Shown: piece by piece, positions 35,241 through 42,829 of the stretch
How positions within the stretch are numbered: position 1 is the stretch's first letter
Layout of the letters: each line of letters starts with the position of its first letter
NCBI GenBank assembly: GCA_040768125.1
Contig: JAXGNG010000005.1
Span: forward strand, 62,001-126,000
Origin: RBG-16-49-21 sp040768125
Lineage (GTDB): Bacteria; Spirochaetota; UBA4802; UBA5550
Direction: 5' to 3'
DNA: 64,000 nucleotides
Position numbers and translations under genes: made by a program
The notes under the pieces: model-generated
Databases searched by the model: none
What the model saw: only the letters and a program-made list of their open reading frames with translations
What the model was told of the DNA's origin: nothing

Positions 35241-35560
35241 CCCCCCCCCTTATGAGGGGGGGGCCGGGGGGGGATTATGTGGAAATCCCCCGGCGCGGTG
35301 CGCCACCCCCTTGGTAAGGGGGTTCTTCGTGAAATGAATGGCTTGTATGGCAATCGCTGCGATTTCTTTCTCTCCCCTTATGAAGGGGGAGCCGGAGTGG
35401 GGGTTGTGTGGAGGAAATCCCCCGGCGCGGTGCGCCACCCCCTTGGTAAGGGGGGTTCTTCGTGCAATGAATGGCTTGTATGGCAATCGCTGCGATTACT
35501 TTCTCCCCCCTTGCGAAGGGGGGCCGGGGGGATTATCAAGTGGGAGGGCCGGGGTGGGGG
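35241..35560. repeat. Tandem array of the GC-rich palindromic repeat (about 2.4 units of 131 bp)
   Basis: Units start near 35241, 35372 and 35503. Each holds the hairpin CCCCTTATGA(A)GGGG, a G-run, CCCCCGGCGCGGTGCGCC, hairpin CCCCTTGGTAAGGGG and TTCTTCGTG, then a unique 45-base spacer containing ATGAATGGCTTGTATGGC. The spacer is repeated almost exactly, so the whole 131-bp unit was duplicated. Same family and direction as the copies around the DUF559 gene. No coding sequence is credible here. Confidence 0.9.
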
Positions 35561-35576
35561 TGACGGGAATTGATTA

Positions 35577-36038
35577 TTACTGGAACCGCTTAGGGAGCCT
35601 CTCCATGAGCTTTTTCAATCCCTCCATGTGGGAGAATATTCCGACCAGCGTGAAGATCGTCAGGGCAAGGCCGAGGACGATGCTGACTGGGAGCTCCAGG
35701 CCCCTGCCGAAGTGGCCCCGGAGCCAGCCGAAGGAGTCGCTGAAGGGGATGAGGACGAGGCTCATCAGGATGACGAGGCCGACGACCCCCCACTGGGTGA
35801 GGGACACCTCGTGTTCGTAGCTCACGTCGGAGGTGAAGACTTCCTTCATGACCTTCTCGCAGAGGTCGCGGTCCATCGGGTAGGGTGCTTCCTCCCGAAG
35901 CGAGTCGAAGCGCGCCGCCAGGAGGGCGATGTCGCGGCGGCACCGCGGGCAGAAGAAGGTATGGAGGTGGACGGCCAGGGGTATCCTGGAATCGTTGTCC
36001 ATCTCGAGAAAAAGCTCCTGGACCTGTTTACAGTTCAT
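35577..36038 (-). CDS. Anti-sigma factor with N-terminal zinc-finger (zf-HC2-like)
   Basis: 153 residues. The N-terminal anti-sigma domain carries the zinc motif pattern H-x3-C-x2-C in HLHTFFCPRCRRD (about residues 25-37). Two membrane helices follow (about 84-102 and 117-136), so the protein spans the inner membrane and should hold the upstream ECF factor until a signal. The ATG at 36038 overlaps the 3' end of the sigma gene by 11 bases. The C-terminal part after the second helix is short, leaving little obvious sensor. Confidence 0.82.
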   Translation of the reverse strand: MNCKQVQELFLEMDNDSRIPLAVHLHTFFCPRCRRDIALLAARFDSLREEAPYPMDRDLCEKVMKEVFTSDVSYEHEVSLTQWGVVGLVILMSLVLIPFSDSFGWLRGHFGRGLELPVSIVLGLALTIFTLVGIFSHMEGLKKLMERLPKRFQ

Positions 36039-36594
36039 GGTACTCCTCCGCTATGGTGCCCCGCAGCTCGTCGCGCAGTATGGTTTTCGCGCGGAGCACG
36101 TTCGACTTTATCGTGTTCACCGGGAACCCGGTTATCTCGCTGATCTCCCCGTAGGTGAGACCGAGAAAAAAATACATGTCCACGCAGATCCGGTACCGCT
36201 CGGGAAGGCGGTTCACCGCCTCGATGAGGGTGTGCCGCATCTCCTCCATCAGGTGCCGGGATTCCGGGGTTTTATCCTCCCCGGGGAACTCGCCCACGAG
36301 TTCGGGCTCCGACTTCCTGGATCCCGCGCGGTTGATGCCGTGGTTGTAGGCGATCTTCGTGAGCCAGAAACGGAAGGGCGCCCTGCCCGCGTAGGTCTTC
36401 AGGCTCTCGAAGGCCCTGATGAACACCTCCTGGGTGAAATCGAGGGAGTCCTCCCTGTTGTTGAAGAACCGCATGCCGATGCCGAAGATCTTTCTCTGGT
36501 ACCGCTCCACGATCGTCTTGAAGCCTTCAATCCCGCCGAGGAGCACCTGTTTTACGATCTGTTCATCGGCCTTCCCGCCGTCATTTCTTGTCAT
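36028..36594 (-). CDS. RNA polymerase sigma factor, ECF family
   Basis: 188 residues with both sigma modules: region 2 (GIEGFKTIVERYQRKIFGI, then DSLDFTQEVFIRAF and FRFWLTKIAYN) and region 4 (AVNRLPERYRICVDMYFF, then TYGEISEITGFPVNTIKS helix-turn-helix). It should direct RNA polymerase to a small regulon, probably envelope-related. The ATG at 36594 lies 14 bases inside the preceding gene, and the 3' end overlaps the anti-sigma start, so the three genes are translationally coupled. Confidence 0.95.
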   Translation of the reverse strand: MTRNDGGKADEQIVKQVLLGGIEGFKTIVERYQRKIFGIGMRFFNNREDSLDFTQEVFIRAFESLKTYAGRAPFRFWLTKIAYNHGINRAGSRKSEPELVGEFPGEDKTPESRHLMEEMRHTLIEAVNRLPERYRICVDMYFFLGLTYGEISEITGFPVNTIKSNVLRAKTILRDELRGTIAEEYHEL

Positions 36595-36919
36595 GTTTCA
36601 TGGCTGCCCGGATCACGAAAAAAAGGAGAAGGCTCAACCCCAGGGAGAGCGGGATCAGCCCGCTCAGGATCGGGTAGGTGAAGCCCTCGATGATAATGAA
36701 AAACACCATCAGGCAGGCGCCGATGCTGGTGAGTACCAGGCCCGCGAAAAGGCTGAAGGTGCCGAAGTCGAATTCCCTTTTTACGTAGAGCCCCTTTTCG
36801 ATGATGAGCTTCCTCAGCCGGTAGTTCCAGAGGAGGAAGAAAAAAAGGAGCACCGAGCCCATGACGATTCCGACAATGGGGATCACGGTGACGATGATCT
36901 GCGCTGCGGTTGACGGCAT
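36581..36919 (-). CDS. Small three-helix membrane protein (DUF6249-like)
   Basis: 112 residues, three hydrophobic segments (about 6-30, 52-75 and 80-105), with a conserved-looking YRLRKLIIEKGLY between the first two, as in DUF6249 proteins that neighbour ECF sigma genes. Its 3' end overlaps the sigma start. Possibly a further membrane component of the signalling cluster; function unknown. Confidence 0.7.
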   Translation of the reverse strand: MPSTAAQIIVTVIPIVGIVMGSVLLFFFLLWNYRLRKLIIEKGLYVKREFDFGTFSLFAGLVLTSIGACLMVFFIIIEGFTYPILSGLIPLSLGLSLLLFFVIRAAMKHDKK

Positions 36920-37022
36920 GTTCAGCTCCTTGGTATCGGGACCCGCCGCGGCGGACGGCGGATGATCCGGTCGTTTTCGGATACCCTACCAGCCCTCGCG
37001 GGGCCGTGTAAATTACTTTTTT

Positions 37023-38792
37023 TCATCCACCGGACTGGAGCGGGTCCTCGAATGATACCGCCTTTTGCATCCAGATATACGCGACGGTCTCGCACCTGAG
37101 ACGGAAATCGTGATAGGCCTCCCTGAGGAGAGCCTTCAGTTCCGGGGTCAATTTTTTATAGGTGCGACGCACGTTGGTCAACGCCCTTCCGGCCAGGCGG
37201 CGAACCGCCTCGGGATGAATGCCCGTGCCACTCCGATGGCGCGTCTCGAACTCCTCCTCGAGGCGCTCGAGGGAGGCCCGCATATATTCGGACAGGCGTT
37301 CGGCGTGCATGATGTCGTCGGTCATTTTGAAGAAATGGTATCCCTTCACCGCGAGGTTCACGGCGTTTGGAAAGTGCCTCGGCTCGGAGATGAGCGTCGA
37401 GCCAAGAAGCCGGAGATACTGGAGCCCGTAACGCGAGAAGGTCTGCCGCGCCAGGGAGGTGAAAAGGGCCTTGATCTGGCGCGCCGTGATCGAATGGTGG
37501 CCGTCCTTCTTGTAGGGCATCCGCTTCAGAAGCGTGGCGCACCGCTTGAAATAATGGTCCGGCCTGTAGATTGTGGCGATCACGCGCCTGTATCCCTCGA
37601 GGAGCTTCTCCACGGGCATCCGGGGGATGAAATTGATTTCCATGGAGTGGGTGTTGTTGCCGTCCGTTTCACCCAGGATGCGGCCCTCGCGCTCCAGGCG
37701 GCGGTAGAGCTGGGTATTGGGCAGGGCCACCATGGTGCCGATCATCGCGAGGGGAATACCCGCCTTCTGTATAAAATCGATCTGGAGGTCGAAGATGTTC
37801 TCCGGGTCGGTGTCGAAGCCGATGATGAAGCCCGCCATCACCTCGATGCCCTTTGCCTGGATCGCGCGGACGCTCCCGAGAATGTCGGCCCTGACGTTCT
37901 GCTGTTTCTGCGTGTGGGCCAGGGTCTCCTCGTCGGGTGTCTCGATGCCGACGAAGACGGTGTCGAAGCCGGCGCGGACCATCCGGTCCATGAGGTCCTC
38001 GTCCTGGGCCAGGTTGATGCTCGCCTCGGTGAAGAGGGCGAAGGGATAGTCCCGCTCGCGCTGGTACTCAATGATCGCGTCAAGGAGGGCCTTAACCTTG
38101 GCCTTGTTGCCGATGAAGTTGTCGTCCACGATGAAAAGGGAGCCCCTGCGGCCCATCCGGTAGAGGATATCCATCTCCCGCACCACCTGTTCCGGGAGCT
38201 TGTAGCGGGGTACCCGGCCGAACATTTCAATGATGTCGCAGAACTCGCAGTTGAAGGGGCAGCCCCGGGAGGTCTGGATCGCCATGGACTCGTAGGCGTT
38301 GATGTCAATAAGATCAAAGCGTGGGGGAGGCGTCTTCGTGATGTCGGGCTTCGATTCATCGAGGTAGACCCTCTTCGGACTACCCTCCTCGAGGTCCCGG
38401 AGGAACTGCGGGAGGGTCACCTCCCCCTCGTTCAGGATAAAATGGTCGACGCCGGAGATTTTTTCATGGCTCGACGTGGGGTAGGGCCCGCCGGCGGCAA
38501 CGGGGGTGCCGTACTCGTTGCAGAGGCGTACCACCTTCTCGAAGGATTCCTTCTGCACGATCATGGCGGAGACGAAGACCATGTCAGCTGATGCCACGTC
38601 CTCGCCGGTCAGGGGGCCGATGTTCATGTCTAGCAGCCGCACCTCCCACGAATCGGGGAGGAGCGCCGCCACGGTGAGGAGCCCCAGGGGGGGCATCAGT
38701 GTCTTGTAGCCGATGAAGGGGAGCGCGTACTTGAAACTCCAGTAGGTCGCAGGTATCTCCGGGTAGACCAGGAGGATCTTCCTTGTTTTCAT
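37023..38792 (-). CDS. B12-binding-domain radical SAM protein (DUF4070 type)
   Basis: 589 residues. Residues 1 to about 140 are a cobalamin-binding-like Rossmann domain (LLVYPEIPATYW, then PPLGLLTVAALLP), lacking the DxHxxG histidine motif. The radical SAM core follows with the iron-sulfur motif CPFNCEFC (about 187-194) and GG-like TSRG before it. The C-terminal 200 residues match the DUF4070 helical tail. Enzymes of this group modify lipids or cofactors (for example hopanoid or phospholipid-derived), but the substrate is open. ATG 38792 with GGAG upstream is preferred over the frame start at 38834. Confidence 0.88.
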   Translation of the reverse strand: MKTRKILLVYPEIPATYWSFKYALPFIGYKTLMPPLGLLTVAALLPDSWEVRLLDMNIGPLTGEDVASADMVFVSAMIVQKESFEKVVRLCNEYGTPVAAGGPYPTSSHEKISGVDHFILNEGEVTLPQFLRDLEEGSPKRVYLDESKPDITKTPPPRFDLIDINAYESMAIQTSRGCPFNCEFCDIIEMFGRVPRYKLPEQVVREMDILYRMGRRGSLFIVDDNFIGNKAKVKALLDAIIEYQRERDYPFALFTEASINLAQDEDLMDRMVRAGFDTVFVGIETPDEETLAHTQKQQNVRADILGSVRAIQAKGIEVMAGFIIGFDTDPENIFDLQIDFIQKAGIPLAMIGTMVALPNTQLYRRLEREGRILGETDGNNTHSMEINFIPRMPVEKLLEGYRRVIATIYRPDHYFKRCATLLKRMPYKKDGHHSITARQIKALFTSLARQTFSRYGLQYLRLLGSTLISEPRHFPNAVNLAVKGYHFFKMTDDIMHAERLSEYMRASLERLEEEFETRHRSGTGIHPEAVRRLAGRALTNVRRTYKKLTPELKALLREAYHDFRLRCETVAYIWMQKAVSFEDPLQSGG

Positions 38793-38879
38793 ATTCAACT
38801 CCGATGATGGATGACGGTTGTGTTGTGTGAGCACGCGGGGCGACGGGAAAGAATGCCCGTGCCGGTAACGGCCGCGATG

Positions 38880-38954
38880 CTAGAGGGACCGGAGAATCCG
38901 TATCCCGTATATCGCGCTTATGACGACCAGTATTCCCAGAATGGATTCGAGCAT
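38880..38954 (-). CDS. Small membrane peptide of 24 residues
   Basis: MLESILGILVVISAIYGIR continues with ILRSL and a TAG stop. GGAG lies eight bases upstream of the ATG at 38954, an excellent ribosome site, and the peptide is one hydrophobic helix with a positive end, much like KdpF-type micropeptides. It precedes the radical SAM gene on the same strand by 87 bases. Coding potential rests only on the ribosome site and hydrophobicity. Confidence 0.5.
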   Translation of the reverse strand: MLESILGILVVISAIYGIRILRSL

Positions 38955-39303
38955 TGTTTTCTCCTTATCAGCCCGTGTGCGCCGGAACCATTCACTATCC
39001 GGCTCATATACTGGTAAGGACAGGATGACAACCCGCAGGGTTGCAAAATATTGGATTTAGCATAAGGGAAACACTAAAAAATAAGATTTGGATGTTTCCT
39101 TTATAGGCACAATTAAAGTTTAAAATTTGATCTTCCAGTTGATTGTATATTAAAAAATCTAATTTTTCGAGTTGCCCATAAAATTATTGACATTAATCAG
39201 AAACGAAAAAATCAATCATACGGGGGAAGAGTCCGCTCGCCATTACGACTCAGAAACGGCAGGAGCGGTCGCTTTCGCCGGTACGCCCGGAACGGGCCTC
39301 CAT
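38955..39303. other. AT-rich intergenic region upstream of tRNA-Sec
   Basis: Holds the second copy of the dispersed short repeat (39064-39102). A TTGACA at 39187-39192 lacks a clear -10 at the right distance, so the sel promoter is not placed. No open frame is credible. Confidence 0.5.
39064..39102. repeat. Dispersed short repeat, copy 2 (possible insertion-sequence end)
   Basis: AGGGAAACACTAAAAAATA followed by GATTTGGATGT and CCTTT; same orientation as copy 1 at 23019-23055, with a few substitutions and one indel. Confidence 0.45.
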
Positions 39304-39393
39304 GGAAGAGGATGGGATCTGGTGGTCTCCGCGGTCTTCAAAACCGTAGGCTGTGATTTATCACGGCGGCAGGTTCGATTCCTGCCCCTTCCG
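39304..39393 (+). tRNA. selC: tRNA-Sec (anticodon TCA)
   Basis: Selenocysteine tRNA. The anticodon TCA is at 39338-39340 within loop CTTCAAA on a 5-bp stem. There is a six-base-pair D stem with a four-base loop (39314-39329), the hallmark of bacterial tRNA-Sec, and a long variable arm (39351-39366). The T arm is GCAGG/CCTGC with loop TTCGATT. The acceptor is GGAAGAG paired with CCCTTCC, with one A:C mismatch. The discriminator is G and CCA is not encoded. The acceptor plus T stem comes to about 12 pairs, against the usual 13. selA begins ten bases downstream. Confidence 0.93.
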
Positions 39394-39403
39394 CATCGCA
39401 GAC

Positions 39404-40798
39404 ATGGAAGAAAAAAACGACATACTGAGATCGCTGCCCCAGGTTGAGAAGCTCCTGGGGCGCGAAGATGTCCGGAGCTATATACCGGAAATCGGCCGCT
39501 CCGCCGTGACGGGGATCGTGCGGGGCGAGCTCGCCGCGGCCCGGGAACGGGTACTCGGCGGCGAGTCCTTCGATTTCGGGGGTTCCGTCGCCTCGATACT
39601 CGCCCGGTGCGAGCTGAAGCGCCGCACGAAGCTCCGCCGCGTGATCAATGGCACCGGCATCGTCATCCACACCAACCTGGGCCGATCGCCCCTGGGGGGC
39701 GAGCTCCTCGGGCGCCTCGCCGGGGAGCTCGCGGGCTATTGCAACCTCGAGTACGACATTCCCGGGAAAAAGCGGGGGAAGCGCGGCGGCTTTGCCGAGG
39801 AGCTGATCGCGGATCTCACAGGGGCCGAGGCCGCGCTTATCGTCAACAACAACGCCGCAGCCGTGTTCCTCATCCTGAGCGAATTCGCCAGGGGAAAGGA
39901 GGTGATCGTATCCAGGGGCGAGCTGGTGCAGATAGGGGGCGGCTTCCGCCTCCCGGACATCATGCGCCAGAGCGGCGCCAACCTGGTCGAGGCGGGGACC
40001 ACCAACATCACCACCCTGGATGATTTCCGGGGCGCCGTCACGGATGAGACCGCCATGGTGTTTTCCTGCCACAGGTCGAACTTCACCATGACGGGCTTCA
40101 CGGAGTGCCCCGCCCTTTCGGAGCTTGCCTCCCTCCGCGGCGAGGGACTACTGTTCGTGCGCGACCTGGGGAGCGGCAATCTCACGGAGGACCGGCGACT
40201 TCCCCGGCCCTTCGAGCCCACGGTGCGGTGGGAACTCGCCCAGGGCCCGGACCTGGTCTCGTTCAGCGGGGACAAGCTCCTGGGCGGGTGCCAGGCCGGC
40301 ATTGTCGTGGGAAGGCGGGACCTCCTGGAGCGCCTGAGGAAGAACCCCCTGATGCGCATGGTCAGGGTCGACAAGATCAGCTACTACCTTCTGCAAGAAA
40401 CCCTCATCAGGCACGTAAACGGCGAGACGGAATCGGTCGCCCTCTGGGATTCGCTGCTCCAGGAAAAGAAGGCCGTCGCCGCGCGGGTGTCGCGCTTCCT
40501 CCGAATGATCAGGGACGCCTCGGTGAAAGAACTTCTCCGCCGCGTTGAGACGCGCTGCGCCATCGGCGGCGGCGCCATGCCCGGCGTGGACATGGAGAGC
40601 CTCGGCATTGCCGTGGAAATTCCCGGGGTCGGGGCCGATGATATATATGAATCGTTTCTTTCGGCGGCGGTTCCCGTGGTGGGGGCCGTTTCCGGGGGGC
40701 GCTACATCATTGATTTTTTTACCGTTGCCGAAGACGACCTGGGTGATCTCGCCGGGGCCGCGGAGATGGTTATTTCGCACTACCGGGGAAGGGAATAA
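39404..40798 (+). CDS. selA: L-seryl-tRNA(Sec) selenium transferase
   Basis: 464-residue PLP enzyme that converts seryl-tRNA-Sec to selenocysteyl-tRNA-Sec using selenophosphate. The N-terminal tRNA-binding helices (LRSLPQVEKLL) lead to a fold-type I core with NGTGIVIHTNLGRSPL (about 85-100) and the PLP lysine in FSGDKLLGGCQAG (about 290). ATG 39404 is used, since the frame further upstream lies inside the tRNA gene. The stop overlaps the selB start (TAATG). Confidence 0.96.
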   Translation: MEEKNDILRSLPQVEKLLGREDVRSYIPEIGRSAVTGIVRGELAAARERVLGGESFDFGGSVASILARCELKRRTKLRRVINGTGIVIHTNLGRSPLGGELLGRLAGELAGYCNLEYDIPGKKRGKRGGFAEELIADLTGAEAALIVNNNAAAVFLILSEFARGKEVIVSRGELVQIGGGFRLPDIMRQSGANLVEAGTTNITTLDDFRGAVTDETAMVFSCHRSNFTMTGFTECPALSELASLRGEGLLFVRDLGSGNLTEDRRLPRPFEPTVRWELAQGPDLVSFSGDKLLGGCQAGIVVGRRDLLERLRKNPLMRMVRVDKISYYLLQETLIRHVNGETESVALWDSLLQEKKAVAARVSRFLRMIRDASVKELLRRVETRCAIGGGAMPGVDMESLGIAVEIPGVGADDIYESFLSAAVPVVGAVSGGRYIIDFFTVAEDDLGDLAGAAEMVISHYRGRE

Positions 40799-42621
40799 TG
40801 TACGTCGTCGGCACGTCAGGACATATCGACCATGGCAAGACCACGCTGATACGGGCCCTCACGGGCATCGACTGCGACCGCCTCCCCGAGGAGAAGGAGC
40901 GGGAGATGACCATCGACATCGGCTTCGCCCACATGGAGCTGCCGCGCTTCGGCACCGTGAGCTTCATCGACGTGCCGGGACACGAGCGTTTCATCCGCAA
41001 CATGGTGGCCGGGGCCTGGGGCGTGGATCTCGGTCTCCTGGTCGTGGCGGCCGACGACGGCTGGATGCCCCAGACCGAGGACCACTTCAGCGTCCTCGAG
41101 CTCCTCGGCATCGAGCGTATCATCGCGGCCGTCGCGAAAATCGACCTTGTCGAAGGGTCACGAACCGGGGAGGTTGAACGCCAGGTGATGGATCGTCTCG
41201 CCGGAACCCCCTACGAGGGGTCGGACATCGTCAGGGTCTCGGCGCGCACGGGAGAGGGGATAGACCGGCTGAAAAAGGCGATCGAGGAAAATCTCGCACG
41301 CCTTCCCGGCGCCGAAGACGCTGACAAGCCCTTCATGTACGTGGACCGGGTTTTCGCGCCGAAGGGCCACGGCACCGTGGTGACGGGGACCCTGAGGAAC
41401 GGCGCGCTGCGCGAGAACGACCTTGTATATCTTCATCCCGGGAAACGGGAGGCCCGCGTCAAGCGGATCGAGAGCCACTACCACGCGGAAACCGAGGGCG
41501 CCCCGTCCCGGCGGACCGCCCTCAATCTTACGGGCGTGCCATCGGAGTCGATCGGGCGGGGCCACATCCTCTTCCGAAAGGACTTTTTCACCCCCTCGAG
41601 GGAAATTCTGGCACGCGTCAGGATGCTTGACGCCGCGCGGGAGCCGAAAAACAACATGGGAGTGGAGGTGCTGATCGGAACGGCGTCGGTCAGGGGCCGC
41701 CTCCATACCATGAAAGGAGGGGGGAAGGACCCCACCTGGTTCCCCGTGAGGATCGCCTTTGACGAGCCCTGGTACTGCTACCCGGGCCAGCCCTTCGTGC
41801 TCACCGGGCCGGGGGCGTACCGGATCCTCGGTGGGGGCTCCGTGCTCCTTCCCGACTATGACAGAAAGGCCCAGCGGGACCGGGCCGCCAGGGGCATGGC
41901 GCGGTTTCCCTCCTTTTCCAGGGAAGACAGGCTGGGCTTCATCATCGCAGCGCAACGATGGATCAAGAGGGCCGATATCCTCTCAATGTTCCCTGAGAAT
42001 GAAAAGGAAATCGAGACGCTCCTGGCCGCCCTTGAAAAGAAGGGCGACGTCGTGTTCCTGGGCGAGTACGTCATGGACGGAAATGACCGCGAAGTCATGG
42101 AGCGGGTGATACTGGAGGCCCTGGGCAGAAGCGTGGGACCGAATGCCAGGGAGATCGCCGACCTCTCCGGGGTGGAGGGGGATATCGCGCGGCTTTTCCT
42201 AGATATTCTCAGAAAGAAGGGCCTTGTCATTGAAAAGGGAGGGAAATATTTTCCCGGGGGCAGCGGCGGCGCGGAAGAGCTGTCGAAGGGGAAAAAGGCG
42301 GTCCTTGAACTTGCCCTCTCGAACAAGGGCGAGGGTATCGAGCCGGATAAGCTCGCCAACGACACCATGAAAAAGGACGCCCGGGACCTGGTGAAGCTTG
42401 ACCTCCTGGTGAGTCTCGACGCGAAAATCGTGTATCACCGGAAGGTATATGACGAGATGACAGGGAAAATCCTCGCCCTTTTCGATAAAAAGGATAAAAT
42501 TACCGTACCCGAGGCCAAGGATGCCGTGGGGCTTTCCAGGAAATATATACTGCCCCTTCTGAACCGGATCGAAAGGGATGGCCTGATCAAGCGACTGGGC
42601 GATTTCAGGGTCAGGTCCTAA
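40798..42621 (+). CDS. selB: Selenocysteine-specific elongation factor SelB
   Basis: 607-residue GTPase that delivers selenocysteyl-tRNA to UGA codons followed by a SECIS hairpin. The G domain shows GHIDHGKTT (residues 8-16), DVPGHERF and AKIDL. Beta-barrel domains II-III follow (to about 340), then winged-helix repeats (about 360-607) that bind SECIS RNA. The start ATG is within the selA stop. The selC-selA-selB order means the genome recodes UGA. Genes for SelD and the selenoproteins are not recognised in this window. Confidence 0.96.
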   Translation: MYVVGTSGHIDHGKTTLIRALTGIDCDRLPEEKEREMTIDIGFAHMELPRFGTVSFIDVPGHERFIRNMVAGAWGVDLGLLVVAADDGWMPQTEDHFSVLELLGIERIIAAVAKIDLVEGSRTGEVERQVMDRLAGTPYEGSDIVRVSARTGEGIDRLKKAIEENLARLPGAEDADKPFMYVDRVFAPKGHGTVVTGTLRNGALRENDLVYLHPGKREARVKRIESHYHAETEGAPSRRTALNLTGVPSESIGRGHILFRKDFFTPSREILARVRMLDAAREPKNNMGVEVLIGTASVRGRLHTMKGGGKDPTWFPVRIAFDEPWYCYPGQPFVLTGPGAYRILGGGSVLLPDYDRKAQRDRAARGMARFPSFSREDRLGFIIAAQRWIKRADILSMFPENEKEIETLLAALEKKGDVVFLGEYVMDGNDREVMERVILEALGRSVGPNAREIADLSGVEGDIARLFLDILRKKGLVIEKGGKYFPGGSGGAEELSKGKKAVLELALSNKGEGIEPDKLANDTMKKDARDLVKLDLLVSLDAKIVYHRKVYDEMTGKILALFDKKDKITVPEAKDAVGLSRKYILPLLNRIERDGLIKRLGDFRVRS

Positions 42622-42702
42622 AACCAGATAAATAATTAAAATTTCAATTCTTGCAGTAAAAGACATTTACTGTTGAGTTCATTTTTTATTGGAAAATAAA
42701 AT

Positions 42703-42731
42703 TTGATACTTGCCAGAAAGATGAGTATATT
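42703..42731 (+). promoter_or_regulatory. Sigma-70-type promoter of the DUF1554 lipoprotein gene
   Basis: TTGATA, 17-base spacer, TATATT at 42726-42731. Transcription would begin near 42738, about 12 bases before the CCG...CGG palindrome. Confidence 0.7.
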
Positions 42732-42749
42732 GATTTTAAGTAGTAAAAA

Positions 42750-42763
42750 TCCGCCCGTGCGGT
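42750..42763. promoter_or_regulatory. CCG...CGG leader palindrome, copy 3
   Basis: TCCGCCCGTGCGGT followed by ATGTTTTTTA, matching copy 2 (GGTAT then a T6 run) beyond the palindrome itself. It lies 66 bases before the start codon. Confidence 0.6.
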
Positions 42764-42829
42764 ATGTTTTTTAATAAATTGTGACGCGTGTCGAATAGAT
42801 ACACGAAAACCGGGAAAGAATTAATTAGC

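Noticed and set aside
35241..35560. CRISPR-like periodicity in the repeat array
   Set aside because: The repeated unit is 131 bp including its spacer, the spacers are nearly identical, and no cas genes are near. It is a tandem repeat of a palindromic element.
39172..39447. 91-codon frame running through tRNA-Sec
   Set aside because: It overlaps the tRNA gene and the selA start and has no ribosome site.
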